A DNA stretch of 64,000 nucleotides from contig NZ_JBHSWJ010000002.1 of the NCBI RefSeq assembly GCF_042661605.1, positions 3,162,001-3,226,000 of the forward strand, in the 5' to 3' direction. Each line of letters begins with the position of its first letter. Positions within the stretch are counted from its first letter, which is position 1. This DNA is from Branchiibius cervicis. Its GTDB lineage: Bacteria > Actinomycetota > Actinomycetes > Actinomycetales > Dermatophilaceae. The position numbers and the translations under genes are program-made. Of this stretch, positions 43,480 to 52,088 are shown piece after piece. The notes below the pieces were generated by a model. The model made no database searches, was not told the origin of the DNA, and saw nothing but the letters and a program-made list of their open reading frames with translations.

Positions 43480-43595
43480 TCGGTTATGAGCGTCAGCGAC
43501 AAGCCCTGGCTTGCTGACCGGCAACCCTCCGCAGCGGTGGGGTGCCCCAGGTGACGACCCGGTGAGCCAACCCGGCCCACAAGCGCATGCCATCG
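43480..43595 (+). ncRNA. SAM-IV riboswitch (controls the ABC importer operon)
   Basis: From 43482: GGTTATGAGCGTCAGCGAC, AAGCCCTGGCTTGCTGACC, GGCAACCCTCC, GCGGTGGGGTGCC, CCAGGTGACGACC and a 3' segment with CAAGCGC. Nearly identical to the minus-strand copy at 42680-42796, with about six differences over the shared 90 bases. A hairpin, ATCGCA...TGCGAT enclosing CGGC-TGAGT-GCCG (43592-43619), follows directly and ends just before the ribosome-binding site GGAAGG (43626-43631): a candidate expression platform. Confidence 0.88.
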
Positions 43596-43642
43596 CAGCG
43601 GCTGAGTGCCGAATGCGATTGATCTGGAAGGTTATTCACACA

Positions 43643-44631
43643 ATGACCCTGCTCGACGCCCGGGCTTCGGCCGACGCGGCGCAGACCTCCCCGCCGCGGC
43701 CGACGACCCGTTACGCACCGCGCGCCTTGTCTCCGCACCGAGACCCGGTCGCTGGTTGGCGGCCGCGGCGGTCCTCGTCCTCGTGGCGATGTTCGTCAAC
43801 ACATTGATCACCAACCAACGGTTCCAGTGGGGCATCGTCGCGCAGTACTTCACCGCGCCCTCCATCCTGCGCGGGCTCGGCCTGACGCTGGCGCTCTCGG
43901 CGTCGGTGTTCGTCGTCGGGTACCTCTTCGGGATCGCCCTGGCCGCGATGCGCCTGTCCAGCAACCCGATCCTGCGCAGCGTGAGTTTCACCTTCGTCTG
44001 GATCGTGCGGTCGGTGCCGGCCCTCGTCCAGGTGCTCTTCTGGTTCCAACTCGCCTCGCTCTACCCACGGTTGTCGATCGGCATCCCGTTCGGCCCGGAG
44101 TTCGCGTCAGTGCAGACCGCCAACCTGTTCTCGGGGATCATCGCCGCGTTCATAGCTCTCACTCTCGACGTGGCGGCCTTCTCCGCCGAGGTCGTGCGGG
44201 GTGGGTTGCTGTCGGTCGACCGCGGCCAGACCGAGGCTGCCGAGGCACTGGGCCTGTCCCGCCGCCGGATCTTCCGGCGGATCGTGCTGCCCCAAGCGAT
44301 GCCGGCCATCATCCCGGCCAGCGGCAACCTCGCCAACGGCATGGTGAAGGCCACGGCCATCGTCAGCATCATCGCGGTGCAGGACCTGCTCTACTCGGCG
44401 CAGTTGATCTACAACGACAACTTCCAGGTCGTCCCGCTGCTCATCGTCGCAACGCTCTGGTACGTCATCATCACCACCGCGTTGTCGGTGCTCCAGTACG
44501 TCGTCGAGCGGCACTACAACCGCAGCCACCGCCGCGACGTGCGAACGCTGCGCCAGGTGGTGCGCGCGGGCCTGCCGCTGCTGCCCTACCGCAGCAAGGG
44601 TGCTCGCATCGACGCGGGAGTGGGCGCATGA
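43643..44631 (+). CDS. polar amino-acid-type ABC transporter permease (frameshifted as given)
   Basis: Inner-membrane permease of the His/Glu/Gln/cystine family. ATG 43643, behind GGAAGG, gives MTLLDARASADAAQTSPPRP in one frame; from about 43746 homology continues in the frame of GRWLAAAAVLVLVAMFV. One extra C in ACCCGG (43744-43746) joins them as PHRDPGRWLA, 329 residues. Five or six hydrophobic segments are visible, plus the HEAAL-type loop QTEAAEALGLSRRRIFRRIV and LPQAMPAIIPASGN. It overlaps the ATPase gene by four bases. The nature of the cargo (cystine, methionine derivative or S-alkylcysteine) is inferred from the riboswitch. Confidence 0.87.
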
Positions 44632-45428
44632 CCGCCGTTGCGAGGACTGAGCGGCTGCGCGAAGTGGGCGAGCCCCTGCTGCGAATCCGTGGCCTGCGCA
44701 AGGCCTTCGGACTCCAGACCGTGCTGGAGGACGTCGATCTGGACGTGCACACCGGCGAGGTCACCGTGCTGATCGGCCGCTCGGGATCGGGCAAGTCGAC
44801 CCTGCTGCGCTGCATCAACCACCTGGAGAAGCCGGACAGTGGCTACGTCGAGATCGACGGCCGGATCATCGGCTACCGCGAGCACCGCGGCCGGCTGGTC
44901 GAGCGGCACCAGCGGGAGATCACCCGTCAGCGCGCCGACCTTGGGATGGTCTTCCAGCAGTTCAATCTCTTCGGGCACCTGACCGTGCTGGAGAACCTCA
45001 TCGAGGCGCCAGTGGCCGTGCGCGGCGTGTCACGCACCGATGCCTCGCGTACGGCGTCCGAGCTGCTCGCGCGGGTAGGCCTCGCCGGTCGTGAGAATTC
45101 CTACCCGTCCCAACTGTCCGGCGGTCAGCAGCAGCGGGTCGCCATCGCTCGCGCGCTCGCGATGCGCCCGCGGCTGCTGCTCTTCGATGAGCCCACCAGC
45201 GCTCTCGACCCGGAACTGGTCGGCGAGGTCCTCGCGGTGATCCGCGACCTTGCAGCGGATGGCATGACGATGATCATCGTGACCCACGAGATGGCCTTCG
45301 CCCGCGAGGTGGCCGACACCGTGGTCTTCCTCGACGGCGGTCACATTGCCGAAAAAGGTTCTCCTGCACAGGTTCTCGATGATCCGCAGGATCCGGGGAC
45401 CCGGGCCTTCCTCTCCGCGGTGCTCTAG
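44628..45428 (+). CDS. polar amino-acid-type ABC transporter ATP-binding protein
   Basis: 266-residue ATPase for the adjacent permease. It has Walker A GRSGSGKSTLLRC, the Q-loop GMVFQQFNLFGHLTVLEN, signature LSGGQQQRVAIARALAM, Walker B LLLFDEPTSALDPE and switch histidine VTHEMAFAREV, the pattern of GlnQ/TcyC/TcyN-like proteins. Start ATG 44628 overlaps the permease stop (ATGA); the much longer frame from 43827 is antisense-free but out of register with permease coding and rejected. Under SAM-IV control with the permease. Confidence 0.93.
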   Translation: MTAVARTERLREVGEPLLRIRGLRKAFGLQTVLEDVDLDVHTGEVTVLIGRSGSGKSTLLRCINHLEKPDSGYVEIDGRIIGYREHRGRLVERHQREITRQRADLGMVFQQFNLFGHLTVLENLIEAPVAVRGVSRTDASRTASELLARVGLAGRENSYPSQLSGGQQQRVAIARALAMRPRLLLFDEPTSALDPELVGEVLAVIRDLAADGMTMIIVTHEMAFAREVADTVVFLDGGHIAEKGSPAQVLDDPQDPGTRAFLSAVL

Positions 45429-45469
45429 CCCTCCCCCGCCGTACCCGCACTCACGACTCTCTCCCACGG

Positions 45470-45522
45470 TTTGGCGGTCGTTGCACCGCTGTGCCTGCGC
45501 AACAGGTGCAACGCCTACCAAA
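45470..45522. repeat. inverted repeat between the ATPase and binding-protein genes
   Basis: An 18-bp arm starting TTTGGCGGTCGTTGCACC (45470-45487) pairs, with three mismatches, with GGTGCAACGCCTACCAAA (45505-45522); the loop is 17 nt. It could be an intercistronic stabilising hairpin, a weak terminator or an operator for binding-protein expression. Confidence 0.5.
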
Positions 45523-45554
45523 CCTGATCCGCCCCCTCGAAAGGAACCACCACT

Positions 45555-46469
45555 ATGTCCACACGCCCCCTTATCCCGGCCCTCGCCGTACTCGCTCTTG
45601 GCCTCGCCGGCTGCTCCTCCGCCGGTGAGGCGGCCACCACGGCGACCCAGCCCACCGCTGACCTGGTCAGCGCGGTCAAGGTCGACGACGCTGCCCGCAA
45701 GCTGCTGCCTCAGACGGTTCAGAAGTCCGACGTCATCACCCTCGGCACCACCCAAGCGGTCGGCACCGCGGGCCTGCCGCACGCCGGCGTTGACAGCACT
45801 GGCAAAGAGATCGGCCTGTCGATCGATCTGCGCAACGCCGTCGCCAAGAAGCTCGGCATCTCCTTCAAGGAGGAGTTCGGGACCTTCGCCTCGATCATCC
45901 CGGGCGTGCAGAACGGCAAGTACCAGGCGGGGCAGGCCAACTTCGGCGTCACGAAGGAGCGCAGCAAGGTCGTCGACTTCGCGACCTACCTCAACGACGG
46001 CCAGGCGTTCCTGGGACGCAAGGACCTGAAGACCGACAAGGTTTCCGCGATCACCGACCTGTGCGGGCTGAAGCTCGCGACCTCACCGGGTACGACCTTC
46101 CAGAAGCAGTTGGAGAGTCACGCCGGTGATTGCGCCGCAGCCGGCAAACCGAACTGGTCCGTGCAGTACTTCGCCGACACCGCACCCATCTACCTGGGCC
46201 TGCAGAACGGCAAGGTCGACGTCTTCTTCGGACCGGCGGTCACGCTGAAGTACCAGGCGACCAGGATCCCGAACACGAAGTACCTCGGGACGTTCTCGAC
46301 CACCCCGGTCGGGTTCGCCACGGCCAAAGGGTCGCCGATCGCCCCGGCGCTGGTGAGCGCGGTCAACTCGCTGATCAAGGACGGTACCTACGGCAAGATC
46401 CTGGCCAAGTGGAAGGTCGCCGACAACGCGATCACGACTTCGCAGCTGAACCCGCCGGCGCCGTTCTAG
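45555..46469 (+). CDS. amino-acid-type ABC transporter substrate-binding lipoprotein
   Basis: 304-residue SBP_bac_3 protein. The signal peptide ends in lipobox LAGC (C20), so it is membrane-anchored outside the cell. The mature protein has a Thr/Ala linker, then GLSIDLRNAVAKKLGISFK, ERSKVVDFATYLNDGQAFL, LCGLKLATSPGTTFQKQL and a C-terminal IKDGTYGKILAKWKV. AAAGGAACC precedes the ATG. It follows the ATPase after 126 bp that hold the inverted repeat, so it may be expressed more strongly than, or independently of, the membrane parts. Likely binds a sulfur-containing amino acid, by context. Confidence 0.9.
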   Translation: MSTRPLIPALAVLALGLAGCSSAGEAATTATQPTADLVSAVKVDDAARKLLPQTVQKSDVITLGTTQAVGTAGLPHAGVDSTGKEIGLSIDLRNAVAKKLGISFKEEFGTFASIIPGVQNGKYQAGQANFGVTKERSKVVDFATYLNDGQAFLGRKDLKTDKVSAITDLCGLKLATSPGTTFQKQLESHAGDCAAAGKPNWSVQYFADTAPIYLGLQNGKVDVFFGPAVTLKYQATRIPNTKYLGTFSTTPVGFATAKGSPIAPALVSAVNSLIKDGTYGKILAKWKVADNAITTSQLNPPAPF

Positions 46470-46491
46470 CCCGCTCGCCCAGGGTGCTACA

Positions 46492-47241
46492 TCACGAGCC
46501 GGCCGTCCGGCGCGGCAGCAGCCACCACAGGCAACTAGCCAGCAGCACCGTTGCCAACAACGCGACACTGAAGTGCCGCACCGACGAGACGGTCGCGATG
46601 CGCAGACCCTCGGGCATCGCGTGCACCCCGGCGAGGGCGCCCACGAGCGTCGGCACCCCCACCACGATCGCCAGCACCACCCATCGCAACCCGGGTGGGA
46701 GTCGGCGATCCATCACCGGCTGCCCCGGATGCCGCCGATAGCGCCGGACCAGGAAGACGGCAACGACCAACACTCCGAAGACACCGCTGGCGTACTGCGC
46801 CCACCGGCTGCCGGGTAACGGCCCGATGTCGTCGCGCAGGAGCGGGATGTGCGAACTTCCCCAGCGCCCGGGGTGGGTGAAGGAATCCCACAGCACATGG
46901 GTCAGCGCTCCGGCGACAACGCCGACTGCCGCCGCCGGCCACTCGCAAGGCCGCAGGCTGCCGCGTGCCGGCACGTGCTCACCGAGCACGTGCGGTAGCA
47001 CGTCGCGGGTCGGGGTGAGCACGATCAGCCGCCAGGCCACGACGACGACGATGCCGACCGCGAGATCCAGCGTGACGACGCCCCGCAGCGAGTGCGCCGT
47101 GTTGTAGGCGTCCGTGCTGAACAGGAACCACACCAGATCCGGAACGACCGAACCCACCACCCACGCAGCGGGTACCACCCAGCGCCGCGGTCGCGCGGTC
47201 ACCGGAAGTACGGCGGCGATGTGGGCGGGCGTGAACGGCAC
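46492..47241 (-). CDS. DUF4184 family membrane protein
   Basis: 249-residue integral membrane protein beginning MPFTPAHIAAVLPVTARPR, the hallmark N-terminus of DUF4184, with a conserved histidine (H7). It has about six hydrophobic segments, with VVGSVVPDLVWFL, GALTHVLWDSFTHPGRW containing acidic and histidine residues within the membrane, and TLVGALAGVHAM. The His/Asp pattern resembles metal-dependent membrane hydrolases of the YdjM type, but no activity is established for the family. Convergent with the binding-protein gene. Confidence 0.8.
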   Translation of the reverse strand: MPFTPAHIAAVLPVTARPRRWVVPAAWVVGSVVPDLVWFLFSTDAYNTAHSLRGVVTLDLAVGIVVVVAWRLIVLTPTRDVLPHVLGEHVPARGSLRPCEWPAAAVGVVAGALTHVLWDSFTHPGRWGSSHIPLLRDDIGPLPGSRWAQYASGVFGVLVVAVFLVRRYRRHPGQPVMDRRLPPGLRWVVLAIVVGVPTLVGALAGVHAMPEGLRIATVSSVRHFSVALLATVLLASCLWWLLPRRTAGS

Positions 47242-47344
47242 GGCTCAGCGTAGGACGCCAGAGCGCCGTACGTCGGGCAGATCACGTCAGGGTCGCATGC
47301 CCTTAGGGAAGTGATCACCAGCCGGCCACGGCAGGATGGGACCC

Positions 47345-49741
47345 ATGCGCGACACGCCGACAGCGACGTACCGGCTGCAACTCAACCACGACTTCACGTT
47401 CACCAACGCCGCCGAGCAGGTGCCCTACCTGCGCGAGCTGGGCATTTCCCACCTCTATCTGTCACCGATCCTGACCGCGATGCCCGGCTCCATGCACGGG
47501 TACGACGTGGTGGACCACTCCGCGATCAATCCTGAACTGGGCGGCCGTGCGGGTTTCGAGACCTTGGTGCAGGCCGCGCACGAGCACAACCTCGGCATCG
47601 TCGTCGACGTGGTGCCCAACCACATGGCCTTCGCGGCGCCGGAGAATCTGAACCATCAGCTGTGGCAAGTGCTCCGGGACGGTCAGGCCGCGGCAACCGC
47701 GGAGTGGTTCGACATCGACTGGGCAGCCGGCGACGGCAAACTCGGCATCCCGGTCCTGGGTGACACGCTCGAAAACGTTCTCGCCGCAGGTGAACTCACC
47801 ATCGACTCCTCCGGTGACGAACCGGTGTTGCGGTACTACGACCATCTCTGGCCGCTGGCTCCGGGCACCGTGAGCGACGACGTCGCCGCGACTGTCGCGC
47901 AGCAGCACTACCGGCTGGCCAGCTGGCACGAGAAGGATCAGGTGCTCAACTACCGCCGGTTCTTCGAGGTCGACGAGTTGATCGCCATCCGCGTCGAGCT
48001 GCCCGAGGTGTTCGACGCTACCCACGCGCTGCTCCTGGAGCTGCATCGCGCCGGCATGATCGACGGCTTCCGGATCGACCACCCGGACGGCCTGGCCGAT
48101 CCCGTCGGATACCTGGAGCGCCTGACCGACGGCACCGACAAGGGGACGCCGATCTGGGTCGAGAAGATCCTCGAGGGCAGTGAGCAACTGCCCACCAACT
48201 GGCCGTGCGCAGGCACCACCGGGTACGACGCCCTGGGCCTGATCGACACCGCGCTGATCGACGAGGCCAGTGCCGAGGTGATCGAGAACGAGTGGGTCGC
48301 CTCCGGCGGTGAACCCGACTACGACACTGCGGTGGCTGCTGCGAAACGGCAGGTGGTCTCGCAGTCCTTCGGCCCGGAGGTGGAGCGGCTGACCCGGCGA
48401 GCCACGGAGGCGTTGCCCGATCACGACCCGGACAGACTCCGCGAGGCCATCACCGAACTCGTCGTGGCCGGTGAGGTGTACCGCGCGTACGCCAAGCCTG
48501 AGACCCGGTTGAGCGAGCAGGCGCGCGCCCGGTTGAGCAAGGCGTTCGTCACCGCGGCCGAGGCGCGCCCCGACCTCGGCGCGGAGTTGACCGCATTGGT
48601 CCCGCTTACCGTCTTCGCTGACGACGACAAGGCGGCTACCGATTTCGGTATCCGGCTGCAGCAGACGTGGGGGCCGGTGATGGCCAAGGGTATCGAGGAC
48701 ACGACGTTCTACCGGTGGAACCCGTTCGTCGCGCTGAACGAGGTCGGTGGTGACCCGACCCGCTTTGCGACCGCCGGACCGGAGCGGCTGATCGCCTGGT
48801 CGGTGACGCGTCCCGACACCTGGCCCCGCACGATGACCACGCTGTCGACCCACGACACCAAACGCTCCGAAGACGTGCGCGCGCGCCTGGTTGCGGTGGG
48901 CGGCGACCCTGACGCCTGGTCCCGCATCAGTGCCGCTGCCCGCAAGGAGTCGGAGAAGGCGGGTGTTGACCCCGACGTGGGCCACTTCGTCTGGCAGACC
49001 ATCCTCGGGGTCGGGCCGATCGACGACGAGCGCCTGACCGGCTATCTGACCAAAGCGCTGCGCGAGGCGAAGCTGCACTCGACGTGGACCGCACCGGACG
49101 AGGACTATGAAGCCAAAGTCATTGCCCTGGCACAGAAGTTCCGCGACTCCGGCTCGACGCACGATGCGATCCAGGACGCACTCGAAGCCAACGAGGAGGC
49201 GATCCGAGCCTGCGTGCTGGGCGCCCGGACTCTCGAACTGACCATCCCCGGCATCCCGGACACCTACCAAGGCTGCGAAGCGCTCAACCTCAGTCTGGTC
49301 GACCCGGACAACCGCCGGCCGGTGGACTACGGAGCCAACGCCCGTGCCCTCATCAGCGACACCGCGTGGGGTGCCGAACTGAGCTCGGACAAGACCCATC
49401 TGGTCGGACGGGTGCTGGAGTTGCGCCGCCGGCTGCCCGGCGTCTTCACCAGTGGCTTCCAACCGATCAAGACCGGCAACGACCACCTCATTGCCTTCAC
49501 CCGCGGCAACGCCTCGCGACTTCGCCTGCCCGGCAGCGGATCCCGGGATTCGGTCCTGGTGCTGGTGACCCGTGCACCGGCACGCCTTGCCCGCTCCGGT
49601 GGCTGGTCGGACACCGAGGTGACGTTGCCCGACGGATCGTGGCGGGATGTGCTGACCGGCGCCGAGATCGCGGGCGGGACCACGGCGGTCGGTGAGGTAC
49701 TCGAGAAGCTGCCGGTCGCCGTACTGGAGAAGGTGTCGTGA
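47345..49741 (+). CDS. treY: maltooligosyl trehalose synthase
   Basis: GH13 enzyme isomerising the reducing-end alpha-1,4 link of maltodextrins to an alpha-1,1 trehalose link. The 798-residue product has TATYRLQLNHDFTF at the start and GH13 motifs GIVVDVVPNHMAF, GFRIDHPDGL (nucleophile Asp), WVEKILEGSEQL (acid/base Glu) and TLSTHDTKRSEDVRAR. AGGATGGG 5-9 bases before ATG 47345 is a good ribosome-binding site, so I prefer this to ATG 47336 inside it. It overlaps treZ by four bases. Together they convert glycogen-derived dextrins to trehalose. Confidence 0.95.
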   Translation: MRDTPTATYRLQLNHDFTFTNAAEQVPYLRELGISHLYLSPILTAMPGSMHGYDVVDHSAINPELGGRAGFETLVQAAHEHNLGIVVDVVPNHMAFAAPENLNHQLWQVLRDGQAAATAEWFDIDWAAGDGKLGIPVLGDTLENVLAAGELTIDSSGDEPVLRYYDHLWPLAPGTVSDDVAATVAQQHYRLASWHEKDQVLNYRRFFEVDELIAIRVELPEVFDATHALLLELHRAGMIDGFRIDHPDGLADPVGYLERLTDGTDKGTPIWVEKILEGSEQLPTNWPCAGTTGYDALGLIDTALIDEASAEVIENEWVASGGEPDYDTAVAAAKRQVVSQSFGPEVERLTRRATEALPDHDPDRLREAITELVVAGEVYRAYAKPETRLSEQARARLSKAFVTAAEARPDLGAELTALVPLTVFADDDKAATDFGIRLQQTWGPVMAKGIEDTTFYRWNPFVALNEVGGDPTRFATAGPERLIAWSVTRPDTWPRTMTTLSTHDTKRSEDVRARLVAVGGDPDAWSRISAAARKESEKAGVDPDVGHFVWQTILGVGPIDDERLTGYLTKALREAKLHSTWTAPDEDYEAKVIALAQKFRDSGSTHDAIQDALEANEEAIRACVLGARTLELTIPGIPDTYQGCEALNLSLVDPDNRRPVDYGANARALISDTAWGAELSSDKTHLVGRVLELRRRLPGVFTSGFQPIKTGNDHLIAFTRGNASRLRLPGSGSRDSVLVLVTRAPARLARSGGWSDTEVTLPDGSWRDVLTGAEIAGGTTAVGEVLEKLPVAVLEKVS

Positions 49742-51492
49742 AGTTCGAGGTCTGGGCACCCAACGCGACCGATGTCGATCTTGCCCTGGGCGAGCAACGG
49801 ATCCGGTTGACGGCCGCCGACCAGGGCTGGTTCGGGGGTGACGCCGAAGCGGTCGTGGGGGATCGTTACGGCTACGTGCTGCACACCGACGAGGGAGAGT
49901 CGAACGTCCTGCCCGATCCCCGATCGCTATCCCAGCCCGACGGGCCGGACGAGCGGTCGGCCGTCATCGACCTGGGTGAATACGACTGGCAGGACGACGA
50001 TTTCACGGCTCCGCCGCTGCGTGGGGGTGTCGTGTACGAGTTGCACATCGGCACGTTCACCCCGGGCGGCACGTTCGCCGCAGCGATCGACCGGTTGGAC
50101 TACCTGGCCGAGCTGGGGGTGACCGTCGTCGAGGTCATGCCGGTGGCCGCGTTCCCGGGGAGCCGGGGCTGGGGTTATGACGGAGTCTGCCCGTACGCCG
50201 TATTCGAGCCGTACGGCGGAGCCGCGGGTTTGCAGCGGTTCGTCGATGCGTGCCATCAGCGCGGTCTCGCGGTGTGCCTGGACGTCGTCTATAACCATCT
50301 CGGCCCCAGCGGGAACTACCTGCCCAGTTACGGTCCGTATTTCACCGACGCCTACAAGACACCGTGGGGTTCGGCAGTGAATCTTGACGGCGCCGGCAGT
50401 GATCACGTGCGCCGGTACTTCCTGGACAACGCCCTGATGTGGTTGCGCGACTTCCACATCGACGCGTTGCGCCTGGATGCCGTCCACGCGTTGATGGACA
50501 GTCGCGCTCTTCCGTTCTTGGAGCAGCTGGCCGCCGAGGTGGTCATGTTGGCCAACGCGTCCGGCCGGGAGCTGACGTTGATCGCGGAGTCCGATCGCAA
50601 CGACCCGGGCACGGTGTCGGCACGCAACGTCGGCGGGCTGGGGATGGACGCGCAGTGGGCCGACGACATCCACCATGCGCTTCATGTGCGATTGACCGGT
50701 GAAACCAGCGGCTACTACGGCGATTTCGCGGATCCGGATGCGTTGCCCAAGGTGTTGCGGACGCCGTTCTTCCACGACGGCACCTACTCCACCTTCCGCA
50801 AACGACACCACGGTCGCCCGGTCGATCCTTCGACCTCGCCCGGTTGGCGGTTCGTGGCCTCACTGCAGACGCACGACCAGGTCGGGAACCGGGCCACCGG
50901 TGATCGACTGGCGGAACTGGTGTCGGTCGGTCGGGTCGCCGCGGGGGCCGCGATGCTACTGAGCAGTCCCTACACGCCGATGCTGTTCATGGGTGAGGAG
51001 TGGGGTGCAACCACCCCCTGGCAGTACTTCACCGATCACCAGGATCCCGAGCTGGCCGAGGCCGTATCGAAGGGACGGAAGGCTGAATTCGCCTCCCACG
51101 GTTGGGGTTCGCAGGTGCCGGACCCGCAAGATGAGGAGACGTTCACGCGGTCCAAGCTCGACTGGTCTCAGCCGACCGGCGGCGATCACGCCAGGGTGCT
51201 GCAGTGGTACCGCACACTGATCGCCTTGCGGCAGCAAATACCGGACCTCAGCGATTCCGCTCTCGGCACCATCGCCACGGCGATCGACGACGATCTGATC
51301 CGCATCCAACGCGGTGCCTACCGGTTGGTGATCAACCTGCGCAGTGAAAGCGTCCCCATCGGCCTCGGTCCCGACGAGGCTGTCGTCGCCGCATTCGACG
51401 CCGAACTCGACCAGAGCACTGCCGGATCAGATAAACCGGTGGTCAACATCGAGCCGGACGGCACTGTGCTCATCGGAACGACTCCTTCGTGA
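49738..51492 (+). CDS. treZ: malto-oligosyltrehalose trehalohydrolase
   Basis: GH13 enzyme releasing trehalose from maltooligosyl trehalose made by TreY. The 584-residue product has an N-terminal CBM48-like sandwich (KFEVWAPNATDVDLALG), then the barrel with YELHIGTFTPGGTFAAAIDR, CLDVVYNHLGPSGNY, IDALRLDAVHALMD (nucleophile), ELTLIAESDRNDPG (acid/base) and ASLQTHDQVGNRATG. The start GTG 49738 overlaps the treY TGA. Normal length. treX is not in the window. Confidence 0.95.
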   Translation: MKFEVWAPNATDVDLALGEQRIRLTAADQGWFGGDAEAVVGDRYGYVLHTDEGESNVLPDPRSLSQPDGPDERSAVIDLGEYDWQDDDFTAPPLRGGVVYELHIGTFTPGGTFAAAIDRLDYLAELGVTVVEVMPVAAFPGSRGWGYDGVCPYAVFEPYGGAAGLQRFVDACHQRGLAVCLDVVYNHLGPSGNYLPSYGPYFTDAYKTPWGSAVNLDGAGSDHVRRYFLDNALMWLRDFHIDALRLDAVHALMDSRALPFLEQLAAEVVMLANASGRELTLIAESDRNDPGTVSARNVGGLGMDAQWADDIHHALHVRLTGETSGYYGDFADPDALPKVLRTPFFHDGTYSTFRKRHHGRPVDPSTSPGWRFVASLQTHDQVGNRATGDRLAELVSVGRVAAGAAMLLSSPYTPMLFMGEEWGATTPWQYFTDHQDPELAEAVSKGRKAEFASHGWGSQVPDPQDEETFTRSKLDWSQPTGGDHARVLQWYRTLIALRQQIPDLSDSALGTIATAIDDDLIRIQRGAYRLVINLRSESVPIGLGPDEAVVAAFDAELDQSTAGSDKPVVNIEPDGTVLIGTTPS

Positions 51493-52088
51493 CCCGTGAC
51501 CGTTTCTCCGGGCAGATCGCCGGCGCGGGAAGCAGCTCGGGCGTACGACTCGTGATCGGGCATTGGCCCCAGTCCCCCTTCGGCCACTTTACCGACGCCA
51601 TGGTGGCCGATGCTTCGGGTCGGCGAACACTGGTCGCACCAACCGATGAGATCGCTGAATACGTCTCGCAGACCTACCAATTCGACGACATCGACGTCGC
51701 GGAGGTCCGCTTCACCGCGACCGGCGGAACATGGAGGTTCGACGGTGGCGACCTCACAGTGCACCTCGACGTCGGCCGGCGGACGGCTCTGGGGTGGATC
51801 CTGCGGCCGATCCCGCGGAGCGTCTCCGCCGCCCCGGCACTCACCGCGCTGACCGACCCGGTCGCGCGAATCGTGTTGCGCGGCGTGCGGACCCGGGGCA
51901 CAGCGGGCGGTGACCGCCGCGAGTACTACGGGGCACACGACGTACGGGCGATCGCGAGCCTGTCCGGCACCTGGCGCGGTCAGGACCTGGGCGACCTGGC
52001 GCCGGTCGACCCCACGCCGGACTTCGGATTTTCCAGTACGCCGCTCCGCCCGTCGGTCACGGACGTCACCACGACGATCGACCTGTGA
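51489..52088 (+). CDS. conserved actinobacterial protein following treYZ
   Basis: 199-residue soluble protein, mostly beta-strand: SSSGVRLVIGHWPQSPFGHF, TDAMVADASGRRTLVAPTDE, then RTALGWILRPIPRSVSAAPA and a C-terminal GARTRG/GDRREYYGAHDVRA region. No known motif. The start GTG 51489 overlaps the treZ stop by four bases, so it is co-translated. Placement may be convenience rather than function; I cannot connect it to trehalose metabolism. Confidence 0.65.
   Translation: MTRDRFSGQIAGAGSSSGVRLVIGHWPQSPFGHFTDAMVADASGRRTLVAPTDEIAEYVSQTYQFDDIDVAEVRFTATGGTWRFDGGDLTVHLDVGRRTALGWILRPIPRSVSAAPALTALTDPVARIVLRGVRTRGTAGGDRREYYGAHDVRAIASLSGTWRGQDLGDLAPVDPTPDFGFSSTPLRPSVTDVTTTIDL

Noticed and set aside
45470..45522. 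T-box or third riboswitch before the binding-protein gene
   Set aside because: Only one long hairpin is visible, with no conserved riboswitch core.
47462..49759. 765-aa open frame antisense to treY
   Set aside because: Composition artefact opposite a gene with all catalytic motifs.
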